NCBI RefSeq assembly: GCF_002115745.1
Contig: NZ_JFKB01000004.1
Coordinates: forward strand, 62,001-126,000
Reading direction: 5' to 3'
Source of the DNA: Thalassospira alkalitolerans
GTDB lineage: Bacteria; Pseudomonadota; Alphaproteobacteria; Rhodospirillales; Thalassospiraceae
DNA length: 64,000 bases
The translations under genes and the position numbers were made by a program. Shown here piece after piece: positions 18,080 through 26,630 of this stretch (the first letter of the stretch is position 1; every line of letters begins with the position of its first letter). The notes below the pieces were generated by a model. That model was not told the DNA's origin and searched no databases. It saw only the letters and a list, made by a program, of their open reading frames with translations.

Positions 18080-18523
18080 TTTGCTCGCCTCGTCCCGATT
18101 GAGTTTCGAGTCCCCGGTTCAGTTTTGTGCCGGAAACCATTCATCTGTGCGGCCGGTCCAGTAATAAGCGGTTAAACCGACCCACTCCTTTAATGCACGG
18201 CTCATACTGCTGATACCGCCCGACACGTTAAGACTTGCTAAATGGATGCCCGTTGCTGTCGAGGAATCTACAGGTCAGGGGGCGATATTCCAGCCCGCCT
18301 TGCGAAAAGTTCCAACGGTTCACCAAGCTTCATGGAGCGCCCCCCGACAATCTTGGAAACAATAAAAAACATTAAAATCCCGCCCCGATTTCAAAGCTGC
18401 CGGGAAATATAGCCGTTAACGTTTGGGTACCAGAGAATTTTGATAAAGCTGACATAGATATATTGACAGCCTAACCCCGGCAATTTATTGAGAGCGCGCA
18501 GGCGACAATCGCCACCACAATGC
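18080..18523. other. Intergenic region upstream of mltB and the tRNA-Ser gene
   Basis: No convincing gene is present in these 444 nt. Two items stand out. GGGGGCG (18278-18284) could pair with CGCCCCC (18338-18344) across a 53-nt loop, and the minus strand carries a 21-codon frame (18333-18268) beginning MKLGEP after a G-rich stretch. Both may be chance. The right part contains the likely tRNA promoter. Confidence 0.5.
18463..18491 (+). promoter_or_regulatory. Likely promoter of the tRNA-Ser gene
   Basis: A consensus -35 box TTGACA (18463-18468) is followed 17 nt later by TATTGA, a weak -10 match. The expected start is about 25-30 nt upstream of the mature tRNA 5' end. Confidence 0.45.
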
Positions 18524-18613
18524 GGAGAGATGGCAGAGTGGTTGAATGCACCGGTCTTGAAAACCGGCGTGCCTTAACGGGTACCCAGGGTTCGAATCCC
18601 TGTCTCTCCGCCA
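18524..18613 (+). tRNA. tRNA-Ser (anticodon UGA)
   Basis: The acceptor stem GGAGAGA pairs with TCTCTCC near the 3' end, followed by G and an encoded CCA (18611-18613). The anticodon stem-loop is CCGGT-CTTGAAA-ACCGG with anticodon TGA, reading UCA and related Ser codons. A long variable arm (GTGCC...GGGTAC), typical of class-II tRNAs, and a T arm CAGGG-TTCGAAT-CCCTG complete the cloverleaf. All stems are intact. Confidence 0.97.
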
Positions 18614-19095
18614 CCTTCCCCAGAAAATAACTAACTCCCTGCATGTGAATGCCTTTGGCAAAATCGCGCTATAGACGAGATGCGCCGCTTGGAACCCCTG
18701 TCAATTGAGGTGGTGCTGTTGTTTTATCTCGGCATTACGTTCGTTTTCGGCTGTAAAAACAGTTGGCCTCAAAAATATCATCCTAAAATGCGAATTTTGC
18801 AGAATCCGATCAAAGGATTCATATTCCCAGTATGGTTCGGGTTTTTTATTGCGTAAAAACGCTTAGGACAGCAGTATATTTGCTGAGGTTTTCAAACCCC
18901 GGCCAAATATAATGCGGGAACGGTCGTTTCCTTCATAAAACTGCAAAAAATCAGTAGAATTACGGTGCCCGTGCAGGCAATTATTCAAGGTAAGAATGTG
19001 ATTCGGACTATCCAAAGGGGTGATGCATTAATTTGATGCGGATCGGACAGGTCTGAAACGACAAGAACTTTCAACAGGGGACTTTTATTCTCGAT
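18614..19095 (+). other. Intergenic region between tRNA-Ser and the ABC transporter
   Basis: These 482 nt contain no recognised gene. They hold a 58-codon frame listed separately, a small hairpin GAATCC/GGATTC at about 18802-18820, and a perfect -10 hexamer TATAAT at 18908-18913 without a good -35 box. If that -10 is used, the ABC-transporter mRNA would have a leader of about 175 nt. I recognise no riboswitch in it. Confidence 0.5.
18680..18856 (+). CDS. Possible small hydrophobic protein, 58 residues (weak)
   Basis: ATG 18680 opens a 58-codon frame ending at TAA 18854-18856. The product would be basic with two hydrophobic stretches, EVVLLFYLGITFVFG near 10-24 and GFIFPVWFGFFIA at the C-terminus, as in a small membrane protein. 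Against it: no good ribosome site (only GACGAG directly before ATG), no recognised family, and codon use that is not clearly gene-like. It may be a chance frame. Confidence 0.2.
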   Translation: MRRLEPLSIEVVLLFYLGITFVFGCKNSWPQKYHPKMRILQNPIKGFIFPVWFGFFIA

Positions 19096-19869
19096 ATGAG
19101 CACAAACATACCCGCGCTACAGATCGAAGGGATGTTCAAAAGCTTTGGGGAGCACGAAGTCCTCAAAGGTATTGATCTGACTGCAAATACCGGCGACGTG
19201 ATTTCGATCATCGGCTCTTCCGGTTCCGGCAAAAGTACCTTTTTGCGTTGCATCAATCTTCTTGAAACACCGAATGCAGGTGCTGTGCATCTTCACGGTG
19301 AACTGATCAAGATGCGCAGCCTGAAAGATGGCAGTCAGGAAGCAGCGGATAAAAAACAGCTCCAACGTATGCGCACCAAACTTGCCATGGTGTTTCAAAG
19401 CTTCAACCTTTGGAGCCATCTTACCATTCTGGAAAATGTGATCGAGGCACCTATACATGTCCTTGGCGTTTCCAGAAAAGAGGCAATAGAACGTGCCGAT
19501 GCGCTGCTTCAGAAAGTTGGAATGTTTGAACGCCGCGATTATTATCCGGGCCACATTTCTGGTGGACAACAGCAACGTGCGGCCATTGCACGCGCCTTGG
19601 CAATAGAACCCGAAGTTCTGTTGTTTGACGAACCGACATCTGCCCTTGATCCGGAACTTGTCGGCGAAGTTCTGCGCGTCATGACCGATCTAGCAGAAGA
19701 AGGTCGCACCATGCTGGTCGTGACCCATGAAATGAGCTTTGCCAAAGGCGTATCAAACCAAGTTATGTTCCTGCATCAGGGGCTGGTCGAAGAATTTGGT
19801 GACCCGAAAGAAATATTCGAGAATCCAAAATCAGAACGCATGAAACAGTTCCTTCAACGCGATTTCTGA
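19096..19869 (+). CDS. Polar amino-acid ABC transporter ATP-binding protein, HisP/GlnQ type
   Basis: This 257-residue ATPase has Walker A GSSGSGKS (40-47), Q-loop [10 protein letters not shown], signature SGGQQQR, Walker [13 protein letters not shown] and switch histidine VTHEMSFA. HisP/OccP-like ATPases energise uptake of basic amino acids, opines or glutamine. It is the first gene of a four-gene transporter set with a binding protein and two permeases downstream. The ribosome site is poor: AGGGGA lies about 15 nt before ATG 19096. No other start fits the domain better. Confidence 0.95.
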   Translation: MSTNIPALQIEGMFKSFGEHEVLKGIDLTANTGDVISIIGSSGSGKSTFLRCINLLETPNAGAVHLHGELIKMRSLKDGSQEAADKKQLQRMRTKLAMVFQSFNLWSHLTILENVIEAPIHVLGVSRKEAIERADALLQKVGMFERRDYYPGHISGGQQQRAAIARALAIEPEVLLFDEPTSALDPELVGEVLRVMTDLAEEGRTMLVVTHEMSFAKGVSNQVMFLHQGLVEEFGDPKEIFENPKSERMKQFLQRDF

Positions 19870-19880
19870 TCTGGGACGGC

Positions 19881-19905
19881 CGGATACCTGACAATAAGGT
19901 ATCCG
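19881..19905 (+). other. Intercistronic hairpin upstream of the binding-protein gene
   Basis: CGGATACCT and AGGTATCCG form a perfect 9-bp stem with a 7-nt loop. No T-run follows. Such elements often protect a downstream high-copy binding-protein message from 5'-ward decay or attenuate read-through. Confidence 0.65.
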
Positions 19906-19961
19906 CCAAAAGAACAGCGTCCATCGTCGCGGCCTGTTCTCAACAACAAGGGAGACTACGA

Positions 19962-20759
19962 ATGAAAAATTGGATCAAGGTTGCGACCGCAGCAGCCGTG
20001 GGTGTGGCACTAAGCGCTTCAGCAGCAAGTGCGGCTTGGGAAAAAGTCGTTATCGCCACCGAAGGCGCCTATCCCCCGTTTAACTATGTCGACAAAGATG
20101 GCAACCTGCAGGGGTTTGACGTCGATTTCGCCAAGAAGCTTTGTGAAACGGCAAAGATCGAATGCGAAATCGTTGCACAGGACTGGGACGGTATCATTCC
20201 GGGCCTTCTGGCCAAAAAATATGATGCGATCATCGCCCAGATGTCCATCACCGAAGAACGCAAACGGTCAATCGACTTCTCCAACTACTACAGCGTCACC
20301 CCGGCTGTGTTCGTTGGCAAAGAAGGCATGTCGCTTACCGCATGGAAAGATGGTGCAATTGTTGAAGGTGCACTTGACGGCAAGGTGATCGGCGTACAGC
20401 GTTCGACCACACATTCCGCTTTCCTGGAAGATAACTTCCCGAATGCAGAAATTCGCATGTACGATACTCAGGACAATGCGTTGCTGGATCTGACCGCTGG
20501 CCGTATCGACGCAACATTGGCAGATTCCGGTGTTCTGGTCGAATGGGTTAAATCCGACGCAGGCAAGGGATATGCGTTTATTTCGGACACCTTTGCGCCG
20601 AAAGAATTCTTTGGCGAAGGTACCGGTATGGGCATCCGTAAGGAAGATCAGGACCTGAAGGAAATCCTCAATAAGGCTTTGGCTGAAATGCTTGCCAATG
20701 GCTCGTATCAGACAATCAACAAAAAATACTTCAAAGAAATCAATCTGCACCCGAATTGA
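19962..20759 (+). CDS. Periplasmic polar amino-acid binding protein (HisJ/ArtJ family)
   Basis: This 265-residue solute-binding protein has a signal peptide (1-27, cleavage after ASAASA) and a type-II periplasmic fold. The mature start EKVVIATEGAYPPFNYVD is typical of lysine/arginine/ornithine or opine binders, as are GFDVDFAKKLC and SITEERKRSIDFS, which carries the arginine that binds the amino-acid carboxylate. The ligand is probably a basic or polar amino acid but is not fixed by sequence. Strong hairpins flank the gene on both sides, which fits the higher expression usually needed for the binding protein. A GGGAG ribosome site precedes the ATG. Confidence 0.94.
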   Translation: MKNWIKVATAAAVGVALSASAASAAWEKVVIATEGAYPPFNYVDKDGNLQGFDVDFAKKLCETAKIECEIVAQDWDGIIPGLLAKKYDAIIAQMSITEERKRSIDFSNYYSVTPAVFVGKEGMSLTAWKDGAIVEGALDGKVIGVQRSTTHSAFLEDNFPNAEIRMYDTQDNALLDLTAGRIDATLADSGVLVEWVKSDAGKGYAFISDTFAPKEFFGEGTGMGIRKEDQDLKEILNKALAEMLANGSYQTINKKYFKEINLHPN

Positions 20760-20773
20760 TCGGCAAGCAGTCA

Positions 20774-20800
20774 GGGCGGCACAGATTGTGCCGCCCTTCC
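20774..20800 (+). terminator. Hairpin after the binding-protein gene, likely partial terminator
   Basis: GGGCGGCAC (20774-20782) pairs perfectly with GTGCCGCCC (20788-20796) around AGATT, followed by TTCCCTTATT. The stem is strong but the U-tract is interrupted, which suits partial termination before the permease genes. Confidence 0.7.
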
Positions 20801-20860
20801 CTTATTGTTGGCCAAGGGCATTAAACAACAAGACCAACATCAAGGTTTGCGGGAGAATCC

Positions 20861-21553
20861 ATGTTTGATTTATACGGCCGTGGTTGGCAGATGCTTGAAG
20901 GGGGACTGGTTACAGTTCAGCTTTGCCTGACCGTGCTGCCATTCATGATACTGTTTGGCCTGCTTGGTGCGTCAGCGAAACTTTCGCGCTACAAGGCCCT
21001 GCGGATCATAGGGGAAAGCTATACCGTTCTTATTCGCGGCATTCCCGAACTCTTGGTTATTTTATTGATCTATTTTGGCGGCACCATTGCCGTCCAGAAA
21101 ATTGCCGAATTAATTGGTGGCGAAGAAGTTCGTGTCGATATCCCTGCCTTTTGGTCCGGCGTTGCGGCATTGGCACTGGTTCAGGGCGCATTTGCATCCG
21201 AAGTTTTTCGTGCCGCGATGCAAGCCATTCCAATTGGTCAGATCGAAGCAGCAACCGCCTGTGGCATGACACCGCCCCAAATTTTTATTCGCATCAAACT
21301 GCCACAACTCTGGCGTTTCGCCCTGCCCGGTCTGAATAACCTGTTTCAGGTTTTGATCAAGGATACGGCTCTGATATCTGTCGTTGGTGTCGAAGAAATC
21401 CTACGCAAGGCTGCCGTTGGCGCGGGCACAGAAAAGGCACCGTTCACCTTCTATCTGGTGGCAATGTTGATGTTTCTTGCTTTTACCACCGTCTCGCTAT
21501 TTGTGTTTAACCGGCTTGAAAAGCGGGCCTCCCGCGGTATTGCAAGGGCGTGA
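20861..21553 (+). CDS. Amino-acid ABC transporter permease, HisQ type
   Basis: This 230-residue inner-membrane protein has about five transmembrane helices and the EAA loop EAATACGMTPPQIF followed by IKLPQLWRFALPG. The N-terminus LEGGLVTVQLCLTVLP is characteristic of HisQ/OccQ permeases. With the second permease 3 nt downstream it forms the heterodimeric membrane channel. A GGGAG ribosome site lies before ATG 20861. It is third in the transporter operon, after the hairpin that follows the binding protein. Confidence 0.94.
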   Translation: MFDLYGRGWQMLEGGLVTVQLCLTVLPFMILFGLLGASAKLSRYKALRIIGESYTVLIRGIPELLVILLIYFGGTIAVQKIAELIGGEEVRVDIPAFWSGVAALALVQGAFASEVFRAAMQAIPIGQIEAATACGMTPPQIFIRIKLPQLWRFALPGLNNLFQVLIKDTALISVVGVEEILRKAAVGAGTEKAPFTFYLVAMLMFLAFTTVSLFVFNRLEKRASRGIARA

Positions 21554-21556
21554 TCA

Positions 21557-22303
21557 ATGTTTGAAGACCTGATATACGTCCTGACCAAATACGATAGCTG
21601 GCTTTGGCAAGGATTTCTCCTGACCATCCAGCTGTTGGCTGTTTCTGTCGTTTTTGGTTCCATTCTGGCGATCCCGCTGGCGATTGCCCGTGTTTCCAAA
21701 CTTGTCTGGGTTCAGGCTGTTCCGTTTGCCTTCATCTATGTCTTCCGCGGCACGCCACTGATTGCCCAGTTGTTCATGATGTATTATGGCTGCGGTCAAT
21801 TGATTTCCAATATCGACGGCATTCAGGATCATTGGACATGGACTTATTTGCGTGATCCCTATTGGTATTGCCTGTTAACCTTCGTTCTAAACACTGCGGC
21901 CTATATGGCAGAAATCATGCGCGGGGGCATACAGAACGTCCCGAATGGCGAAATCGAAGCCGCTCGTGCCTGTGGCATGACGCCTTTCACGACTTATCGT
22001 CGGATCATTTTCCCACGCATGTGGCAGATTATCTGGCCAGCCTACACCAATGATGTGATCTTTACCCTAAAAGCCACGTCATTGGCATCGACCGTCACAA
22101 TGATGGAATTGACCGGGGCCGCCCGCAAGATCGTCGCGCGCACAGCGCTGCCTTACGAAGCCTTTATATCGGCTGGTGTGATCTATTTGATCATCGTCTA
22201 TTTCCTGACTTTTGGCTTTAAGGGTATTGAGAAATATCTGCGCCGCAATGAACGTCGGGAAGGACAAAAATCAGGCCCTGCAAAAGCAGGCGGTACCGTC
22301 TGA
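21557..22303 (+). CDS. Amino-acid ABC transporter permease, HisM type
   Basis: This 248-residue inner-membrane protein has the EAA loop EAARACGMTPFTTYRRI and hydrophobic helices throughout. It is the HisM/OccM-like partner of the preceding permease, from which it is separated by 3 nt. The C-terminal tail is basic and cytoplasmic. It is the last gene of the transporter operon and is followed by a strong intrinsic terminator. Confidence 0.94.
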   Translation: MFEDLIYVLTKYDSWLWQGFLLTIQLLAVSVVFGSILAIPLAIARVSKLVWVQAVPFAFIYVFRGTPLIAQLFMMYYGCGQLISNIDGIQDHWTWTYLRDPYWYCLLTFVLNTAAYMAEIMRGGIQNVPNGEIEAARACGMTPFTTYRRIIFPRMWQIIWPAYTNDVIFTLKATSLASTVTMMELTGAARKIVARTALPYEAFISAGVIYLIIVYFLTFGFKGIEKYLRRNERREGQKSGPAKAGGTV

Positions 22304-22322
22304 TTCTCTGACCTTGCAAATA

Positions 22323-22362
22323 AACCGCCGATGCATCCCCAAACGCGCATCGGCGGTTATTG
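22323..22362 (+). terminator. Terminator of the amino-acid ABC transporter operon
   Basis: AACCGCCGATGC (22323-22334) and GCATCGGCGGTT (22347-22358) form a perfect 12-bp stem over a 12-nt loop, followed by ATTGGTT. It lies 20 nt after the last permease stop. Confidence 0.8.
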
Positions 22363-22530
22363 GTTACAATGTTGGGCAATGCATTGACGAGGGTCTGAAC
22401 CTAAAACAGCCATTAATAGCTTTGTTTTCGGAAGCGGGGATCCCGTCGGATACTTCCGAAACAATCTAGTCGATCCAGTCACCACACAATACCGCCACCA
22501 ATAACGTCTACCCACCAACACAGGAATATC

Positions 22531-23670
22531 ATGCAACAAGAACGCATTGAACTTATTCGCCCGCAGATGGGGACAGCCCGTACCCTTACTGTTCGTCGTT
22601 ATGGCAAATCCGGTACCGGCCCCAAAGCCTATTTGCAGGCGGCCCTTCATGCTGATGAACTGCCCGGTGTCATTGCCCTGCATCATCTTGAAAAGCTTTT
22701 GAAAGTTGCCGAAGAGAACGGTGACATCAAAGGCGAGATTGTCATCGTTCCCTTTGCCAACCCGATTGGCTTTACGCAATATGTTGATATGAAGCCGCTT
22801 GGCCGGTTTGATATGCGCACGGGCCAGAACTTCAATCGTCACTATCCTGACCTTTGCAAGGAACTGATCGCGTCCGTTGATGGCAAGCTGGGTCAGGATG
22901 GCGATGCCAATGTTGAAATTGCACGTGTCGAACTGCGACGTCTGATCAAGGAACATCGCGCCAATGCCGGTCCGCTAACCGATCTGGATGATTTACGCCT
23001 GACACTGGCTGGACTGGCAATTGATGCTGATTATGTTCTTGATCTACATTGCGACTGGCAAGCTGCCTTACATATTTACACCAGCGATTCCAGCTGGCCG
23101 GATGTCCAGGATCTTTCGGCACAGATTGGTGCAGAAGCCTGCCTGATCGCCGAGGAAAGCGGCGCCAACCCGTTTGATGAAACGTTCAGCCGTCCATGGG
23201 TTGAGCTGCGTCGTGTCTACGGCGATAAATTCCCAATCCCGATGGCAACACTTTCGACCACCATCGAATTGCGTGGTGAACAGGATGTGTACGATCACCT
23301 GGCAAGTCAGGATGCCAAGAACCTTTTTGCCTTCCTGCAACGTCGCGACGTCATTGCCGGTGATCCCGGCCCCCTGCCCGAGGCAAAATGCACCGCAACC
23401 CCGCTTGCAGGTGTTGATCGCGTCACCGCAACCCATGGCGGCATGATCGTGTTTTCCGTTGATGCCGGTCAGCATGTAAAAGCGGGTCAGGAACTCGGTT
23501 ACGTTCTTGATTGCGAAACCGGTGAAAAAACGCCATTTGCCAGCCGTACAGACGGCTTCATGTATGCCCGTGTTGGTGGGCGCCTTGTCGTGCCAGGTGG
23601 TCTGTTATGTTCTGTCGCCGGGGCTGATGTTTTGCCAGGTCGTGAAGGTCTTCTTTTGACCGCCCGTTGA
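22531..23670 (+). CDS. Succinylglutamate desuccinylase/aspartoacylase-family zinc deacylase
   Basis: This 379-residue protein matches the M14-like AstE/AspA fold. Zinc ligands sit in HADE (His40, Glu43) and DLHCDWQAALHI near 173, the substrate-binding FNRHYPD spans about 101-107, and the late TIELRGEQD carries the likely catalytic glutamate. A C-terminal beta-rich region with GGMIVFSVDAGQHVKAGQ resembles a lipoyl-like or barrel-sandwich domain. Enzymes of this group hydrolyse N-acyl amino acids. No other ast gene is near, so succinylglutamate is not assured. Its place after an amino-acid transporter suggests, without proof, that it deacylates an imported compound. Confidence 0.85.
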   Translation: MQQERIELIRPQMGTARTLTVRRYGKSGTGPKAYLQAALHADELPGVIALHHLEKLLKVAEENGDIKGEIVIVPFANPIGFTQYVDMKPLGRFDMRTGQNFNRHYPDLCKELIASVDGKLGQDGDANVEIARVELRRLIKEHRANAGPLTDLDDLRLTLAGLAIDADYVLDLHCDWQAALHIYTSDSSWPDVQDLSAQIGAEACLIAEESGANPFDETFSRPWVELRRVYGDKFPIPMATLSTTIELRGEQDVYDHLASQDAKNLFAFLQRRDVIAGDPGPLPEAKCTATPLAGVDRVTATHGGMIVFSVDAGQHVKAGQELGYVLDCETGEKTPFASRTDGFMYARVGGRLVVPGGLLCSVAGADVLPGREGLLLTAR

Positions 23671-23680
23671 TCTTCTTTGC

Positions 23681-23737
23681 GGGACGCGATAGCAAGAGTT
23701 CGCTATACTGAATGTCGATCTTAACACCTCGCGTCCC
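23681..23737 (+). other. Nested stem-loop between the deacylase gene and deoC
   Basis: An outer 9-bp stem GGGACGCGA (23681-23689) / TCGCGTCCC (23729-23737) encloses an inner stem around 23690-23705 (TAGC/GCTA). GTGCGTTTT follows, and the deoC ribosome site AAGGA begins about 10 nt later. It could end the deacylase message or form a structured deoC leader. Confidence 0.5.
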
Positions 23738-23758
23738 GTGCGTTTTAAGGATACCTAA

Positions 23759-24592
23759 ATGTTCGATCCGAATTCCATTTCAGAAATCATTGATGCTGCC
23801 AAGGCGGCGACGAAAAGCGATGCGGATACCGCACGCTTGGCCATTTCCTTTCTCGATCTGACCAGCCTCAATGATGATGATACGGTCGAAACGATTGAGG
23901 CACTATGTGAACGCGCCCAAAGCCCTGCGGGCAATACGGCCGCTGTTTGTGTTTATGCGCCGTTTATTGAAACCGCATGGCGTGCCCTTGGGCAAAGCGG
24001 GATTAAAACCGCAACCGTGGTTAATTTTCCAGCCGGAGGAACCAACGCGCAACGTGTCGGCGATGAAACCGCCGATGCCGTTGCCAAGGGTACAGACGAA
24101 GTCGATCTTGTCCTGCCTTACAAGGCATTTCTTGATGGTGATATTCAGGCCGCAACCGATGTAATTGAGGCCACCCGAACCGCCTGTGGTCCTTTGACCA
24201 CACTTAAAGTCATCCTTGAAAGCGGCGCATTTGACGACCTTTCAAAGGTTTATGATGCTGCCAGACTGGCAATCAAACATGGTGCCAATTTCATCAAAAC
24301 TTCAACCGGCAAGGTCCCGGTCGGTGCAACGCCCGAAGCCGCTGCGACGATGATCACTGCCATTCGTGACGCCCGAGAGGAAGATGGTCTTGCCTGTGGT
24401 TTCAAGGCATCAGGTGGTGTGAAAACCACGGCTGATGCGGCTCTGTTTCTTGCAATTGCCGATGAAATCATGGGTGAAGGCTGGGCAGCCCCCGATACAT
24501 TTCGTTTTGGCGCCAGCGGCGTATTGACTGACTTGCTCAAAACCTGTGGGATGGCACAGTCAGATACAGCCAACACAACTGGCACCTACTAA
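23759..24592 (+). CDS. deoC: Deoxyribose-phosphate aldolase
   Basis: This 277-residue TIM-barrel aldolase has the Schiff-base lysine in GANFIKTSTGK (Lys180) and the second lysine in CGFKASGGVK near 214. It cleaves 2-deoxyribose-5-phosphate to acetaldehyde and glyceraldehyde-3-phosphate, the last step of deoxynucleoside catabolism. An AAGGA ribosome site precedes ATG 23759. deoB follows 57 nt downstream, so the two consecutive steps are encoded together. No nucleoside phosphorylase gene (deoA, deoD) or DeoR repressor is in the window. Confidence 0.96.
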   Translation: MFDPNSISEIIDAAKAATKSDADTARLAISFLDLTSLNDDDTVETIEALCERAQSPAGNTAAVCVYAPFIETAWRALGQSGIKTATVVNFPAGGTNAQRVGDETADAVAKGTDEVDLVLPYKAFLDGDIQAATDVIEATRTACGPLTTLKVILESGAFDDLSKVYDAARLAIKHGANFIKTSTGKVPVGATPEAAATMITAIRDAREEDGLACGFKASGGVKTTADAALFLAIADEIMGEGWAAPDTFRFGASGVLTDLLKTCGMAQSDTANTTGTY

Positions 24593-24604
24593 GAATAATG
24601 ACTA

Positions 24605-24629
24605 TCTGCCAATCACCATGAATGGCAGA
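24605..24629 (+). other. Hairpin between deoC and deoB
   Basis: TCTGCCA and TGGCAGA form a perfect 7-bp stem over an 11-nt loop in the 57-nt deoC-deoB gap. No U-tract follows, so it should not terminate; the deoB ribosome site AAAGGAAG lies just after it. Confidence 0.45.
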
Positions 24630-24649
24630 CACAGCTAAAGGAAGACGCA

Positions 24650-25873
24650 ATGGCACGCGCCATTATCATTGTTGCAGACAGTTTTGGCATTGGTGCAGCG
24701 CCTGATGCCGCTAAATTCGGCGATCAGGGCTCGGATACACTGGGCCATATCGCTGAAAACTGTGCCAAGGGACTGGCCGACAATGACATCCGCAAAGGAT
24801 CGCTGAACATCCCCAATATGACAGCCCTTGGCCTTGGCGAAGCCGCCAAGGATGCAACGGGCCGCGTCCCCCCCGGGCTTGAACATGGCGGGGCAATTAT
24901 TGGTGCCTTTGGCCATGCCAAGGAATTATCACGTGGCAAGGATACACCAAGCGGCCATTGGGAAATTGCCGGTGTACCCGTTGATTTCGACTGGGGATAT
25001 TTCCCATTTGAAGTGCCGACGTTCCCCAAAGAATTGACCGATGCGTTGATCAAGCAGGCCAAATTGCCCGGAATTATCGGTAACTGCCATGCATCAGGTA
25101 CAACAATCATTGCCGAACTGGGTGAAGAACACATCAAAACCGGCATGCCAATTTGCTATACCTCGGCCGATAGTGTCTTTCAAATTGCTGCCCACGAAGA
25201 ACATTTCGGCCTTGATCGGCTTTACGAAGTTTGTGAAATCGCCTTCAAGCTGGTCAAACCGTATAATATCGGTCGCGTTATTGCCCGCCCGTTTCTCGGC
25301 AGCAGCCCGGCTGATTTCAAACGCACGCCGAACCGCCGTGACATTGCCATTCCGCCGCATAAACCAACATTGCTTGATAAATTTAGCGATACCGGTGGCA
25401 AGGTTATTTCTGTCGGCAAAATTGCCGATATCTATGCCCATCGCGGGATTTCCAAAAAGGTCAAGGCATCAGGCAATATGGCCCTTTTCGATGCCATGAT
25501 GACCGAAATTGACCAAGCACCGGATAACAGCATTGTGTTCACTAACTTGGTGGATTTCGATATGGAATTCGGTCATCGTCGCGATGTTCCGGGCTATGCC
25601 AACGCATTGGAAGAATTCGATGCCCGTATTCCGGAACTGCGTGCTGCCTTGAAACCCGGTGACCTGGTTATCATAACCGCCGATCATGGCTGCGACCCAA
25701 CATGGCGGGGTAATGATCATACCCGTGAATTTGTGCCGATATTGGCCTTTGGTCCGGCCATTCAACCCGGCCCGATTGGTATACGCGACAGCTTTGCCGA
25801 TATTGGACAAACGATTGCCGACCATCTTGGCATGACGCCGCTTGCGGTCGGCACCTCGTTCTTGAACGGATAA
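24650..25873 (+). CDS. deoB: Phosphopentomutase
   Basis: This 407-residue alkaline-phosphatase-superfamily mutase has metal motifs [11 protein letters not shown] (10-20), the substrate threonine region [10 protein letters not shown] near 102, [10 protein letters not shown] near 305 and [16 protein letters not shown] near 344. It interconverts (deoxy)ribose-1-phosphate and -5-phosphate using Mn2+, feeding DeoC. Length and motifs are complete. The next gene starts 3 nt after its stop, suggesting co-transcription of deoC, deoB and the DsbA-family gene. Confidence 0.96.
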   Translation: MARAIIIVADSFGIGAAPDAAKFGDQGSDTLGHIAENCAKGLADNDIRKGSLNIPNMTALGLGEAAKDATGRVPPGLEHGGAIIGAFGHAKELSRGKDTPSGHWEIAGVPVDFDWGYFPFEVPTFPKELTDALIKQAKLPGIIGNCHASGTTIIAELGEEHIKTGMPICYTSADSVFQIAAHEEHFGLDRLYEVCEIAFKLVKPYNIGRVIARPFLGSSPADFKRTPNRRDIAIPPHKPTLLDKFSDTGGKVISVGKIADIYAHRGISKKVKASGNMALFDAMMTEIDQAPDNSIVFTNLVDFDMEFGHRRDVPGYANALEEFDARIPELRAALKPGDLVIITADHGCDPTWRGNDHTREFVPILAFGPAIQPGPIGIRDSFADIGQTIADHLGMTPLAVGTSFLNG

Positions 25874-25876
25874 GCT

Positions 25877-26563
25877 ATGAACTGGCAACCAGGACATGCA
25901 AAAACATCGATGGCACCGATCCGTATCGAAGCAATCATCGATACGGTTTGTCCGTGGTGTTATATTGGCAAGAAACGCCTTGAAAAGGCACTGGCGCGTG
26001 AACGGCTTGACCAAATGCCAATCACTTGGCGCCCGTTTCTGTTAAATCCCGATATGCCAAGTGGCGGCATTGATCGAAAACTGTACCTGTCCAGCAAATT
26101 TGGCGGCGCAGAAAGTGCAATCCGTGTTTACAAGGCAATTGAGGCGGCCGGGGCGGCCGTTGGCATTAACTTTGATTTCGATGCCATTCGCCTGACACCG
26201 GACTCAACAGATTCCCATCGTCTGATCTACAAGGTCTGCGCCGAACGCCCGGCAGCAGGCAATGATCTGGTCGAAGATCTGTTCACCGCCTATTTCCTGG
26301 ATGGCCGGGATATCGGTGATCACGAAGTTCTGACCGAAATCGCCGTTACCCATGGTGAAGACCGTACCGAGATTATTGATTATCTGAGCGGAGACATGGA
26401 CCGCGATTTCGTATCGCAGGAAAATCGTGTGGCCCATCAAATGGGGGTAACAGGTGTTCCTTGCTTCCTGTTTAACAGCCGCCATGCGCTTTCAGGTGCT
26501 CAGGAACCTGATATCCTGCAACGCATGATCAGACTGGCGCGTCAGGAAGAAACCCCGGCCTAG
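25877..26563 (+). CDS. DsbA-family oxidoreductase, FrnE-like, CPWC active site
   Basis: This 228-residue thioredoxin-fold protein has active-site CPWC (Cys25-Cys28) within DTVCPWCYIGKKRL and the cis-proline loop GVTGVPCFLFN near 190-200. There is no signal peptide, so it should be cytoplasmic, as for the FrnE/2-hydroxychromene-carboxylate-isomerase group rather than periplasmic DsbA. Its substrate is unknown. An alternative ATG at residue 12 would still keep the whole fold. It directly follows deoB and ends at a shared bidirectional terminator. Confidence 0.9.
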   Translation: MNWQPGHAKTSMAPIRIEAIIDTVCPWCYIGKKRLEKALARERLDQMPITWRPFLLNPDMPSGGIDRKLYLSSKFGGAESAIRVYKAIEAAGAAVGINFDFDAIRLTPDSTDSHRLIYKVCAERPAAGNDLVEDLFTAYFLDGRDIGDHEVLTEIAVTHGEDRTEIIDYLSGDMDRDFVSQENRVAHQMGVTGVPCFLFNSRHALSGAQEPDILQRMIRLARQEETPA

Positions 26564-26589
26564 TCTAATTGCCTGGTGAATGAAGACAT

Positions 26590-26630
26590 AAGAAAAAGGC
26601 AGGAACCGTTACCGGACCTGCCTTTTTCTT
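26590..26630. terminator. Bidirectional terminator between the DsbA-family gene and mfd
   Basis: AAGAAAAAGGCAGG (26590-26603) and CCTGCCTTTTTCTT (26617-26630) form a perfect 14-bp stem over a 13-nt loop, with A and T tracts built into the stem. It serves both converging genes. The mfd stop codon (complement of 26629-26631) lies in the stem. Confidence 0.9.

Noticed and set aside
18270-18350. Possible SRP RNA or other known structured RNA
   Set aside because: The characteristic GGTCAGGTCCGGAAGGAAGCA-like core is absent; only the GGTCAGG string occurs, without the rest.
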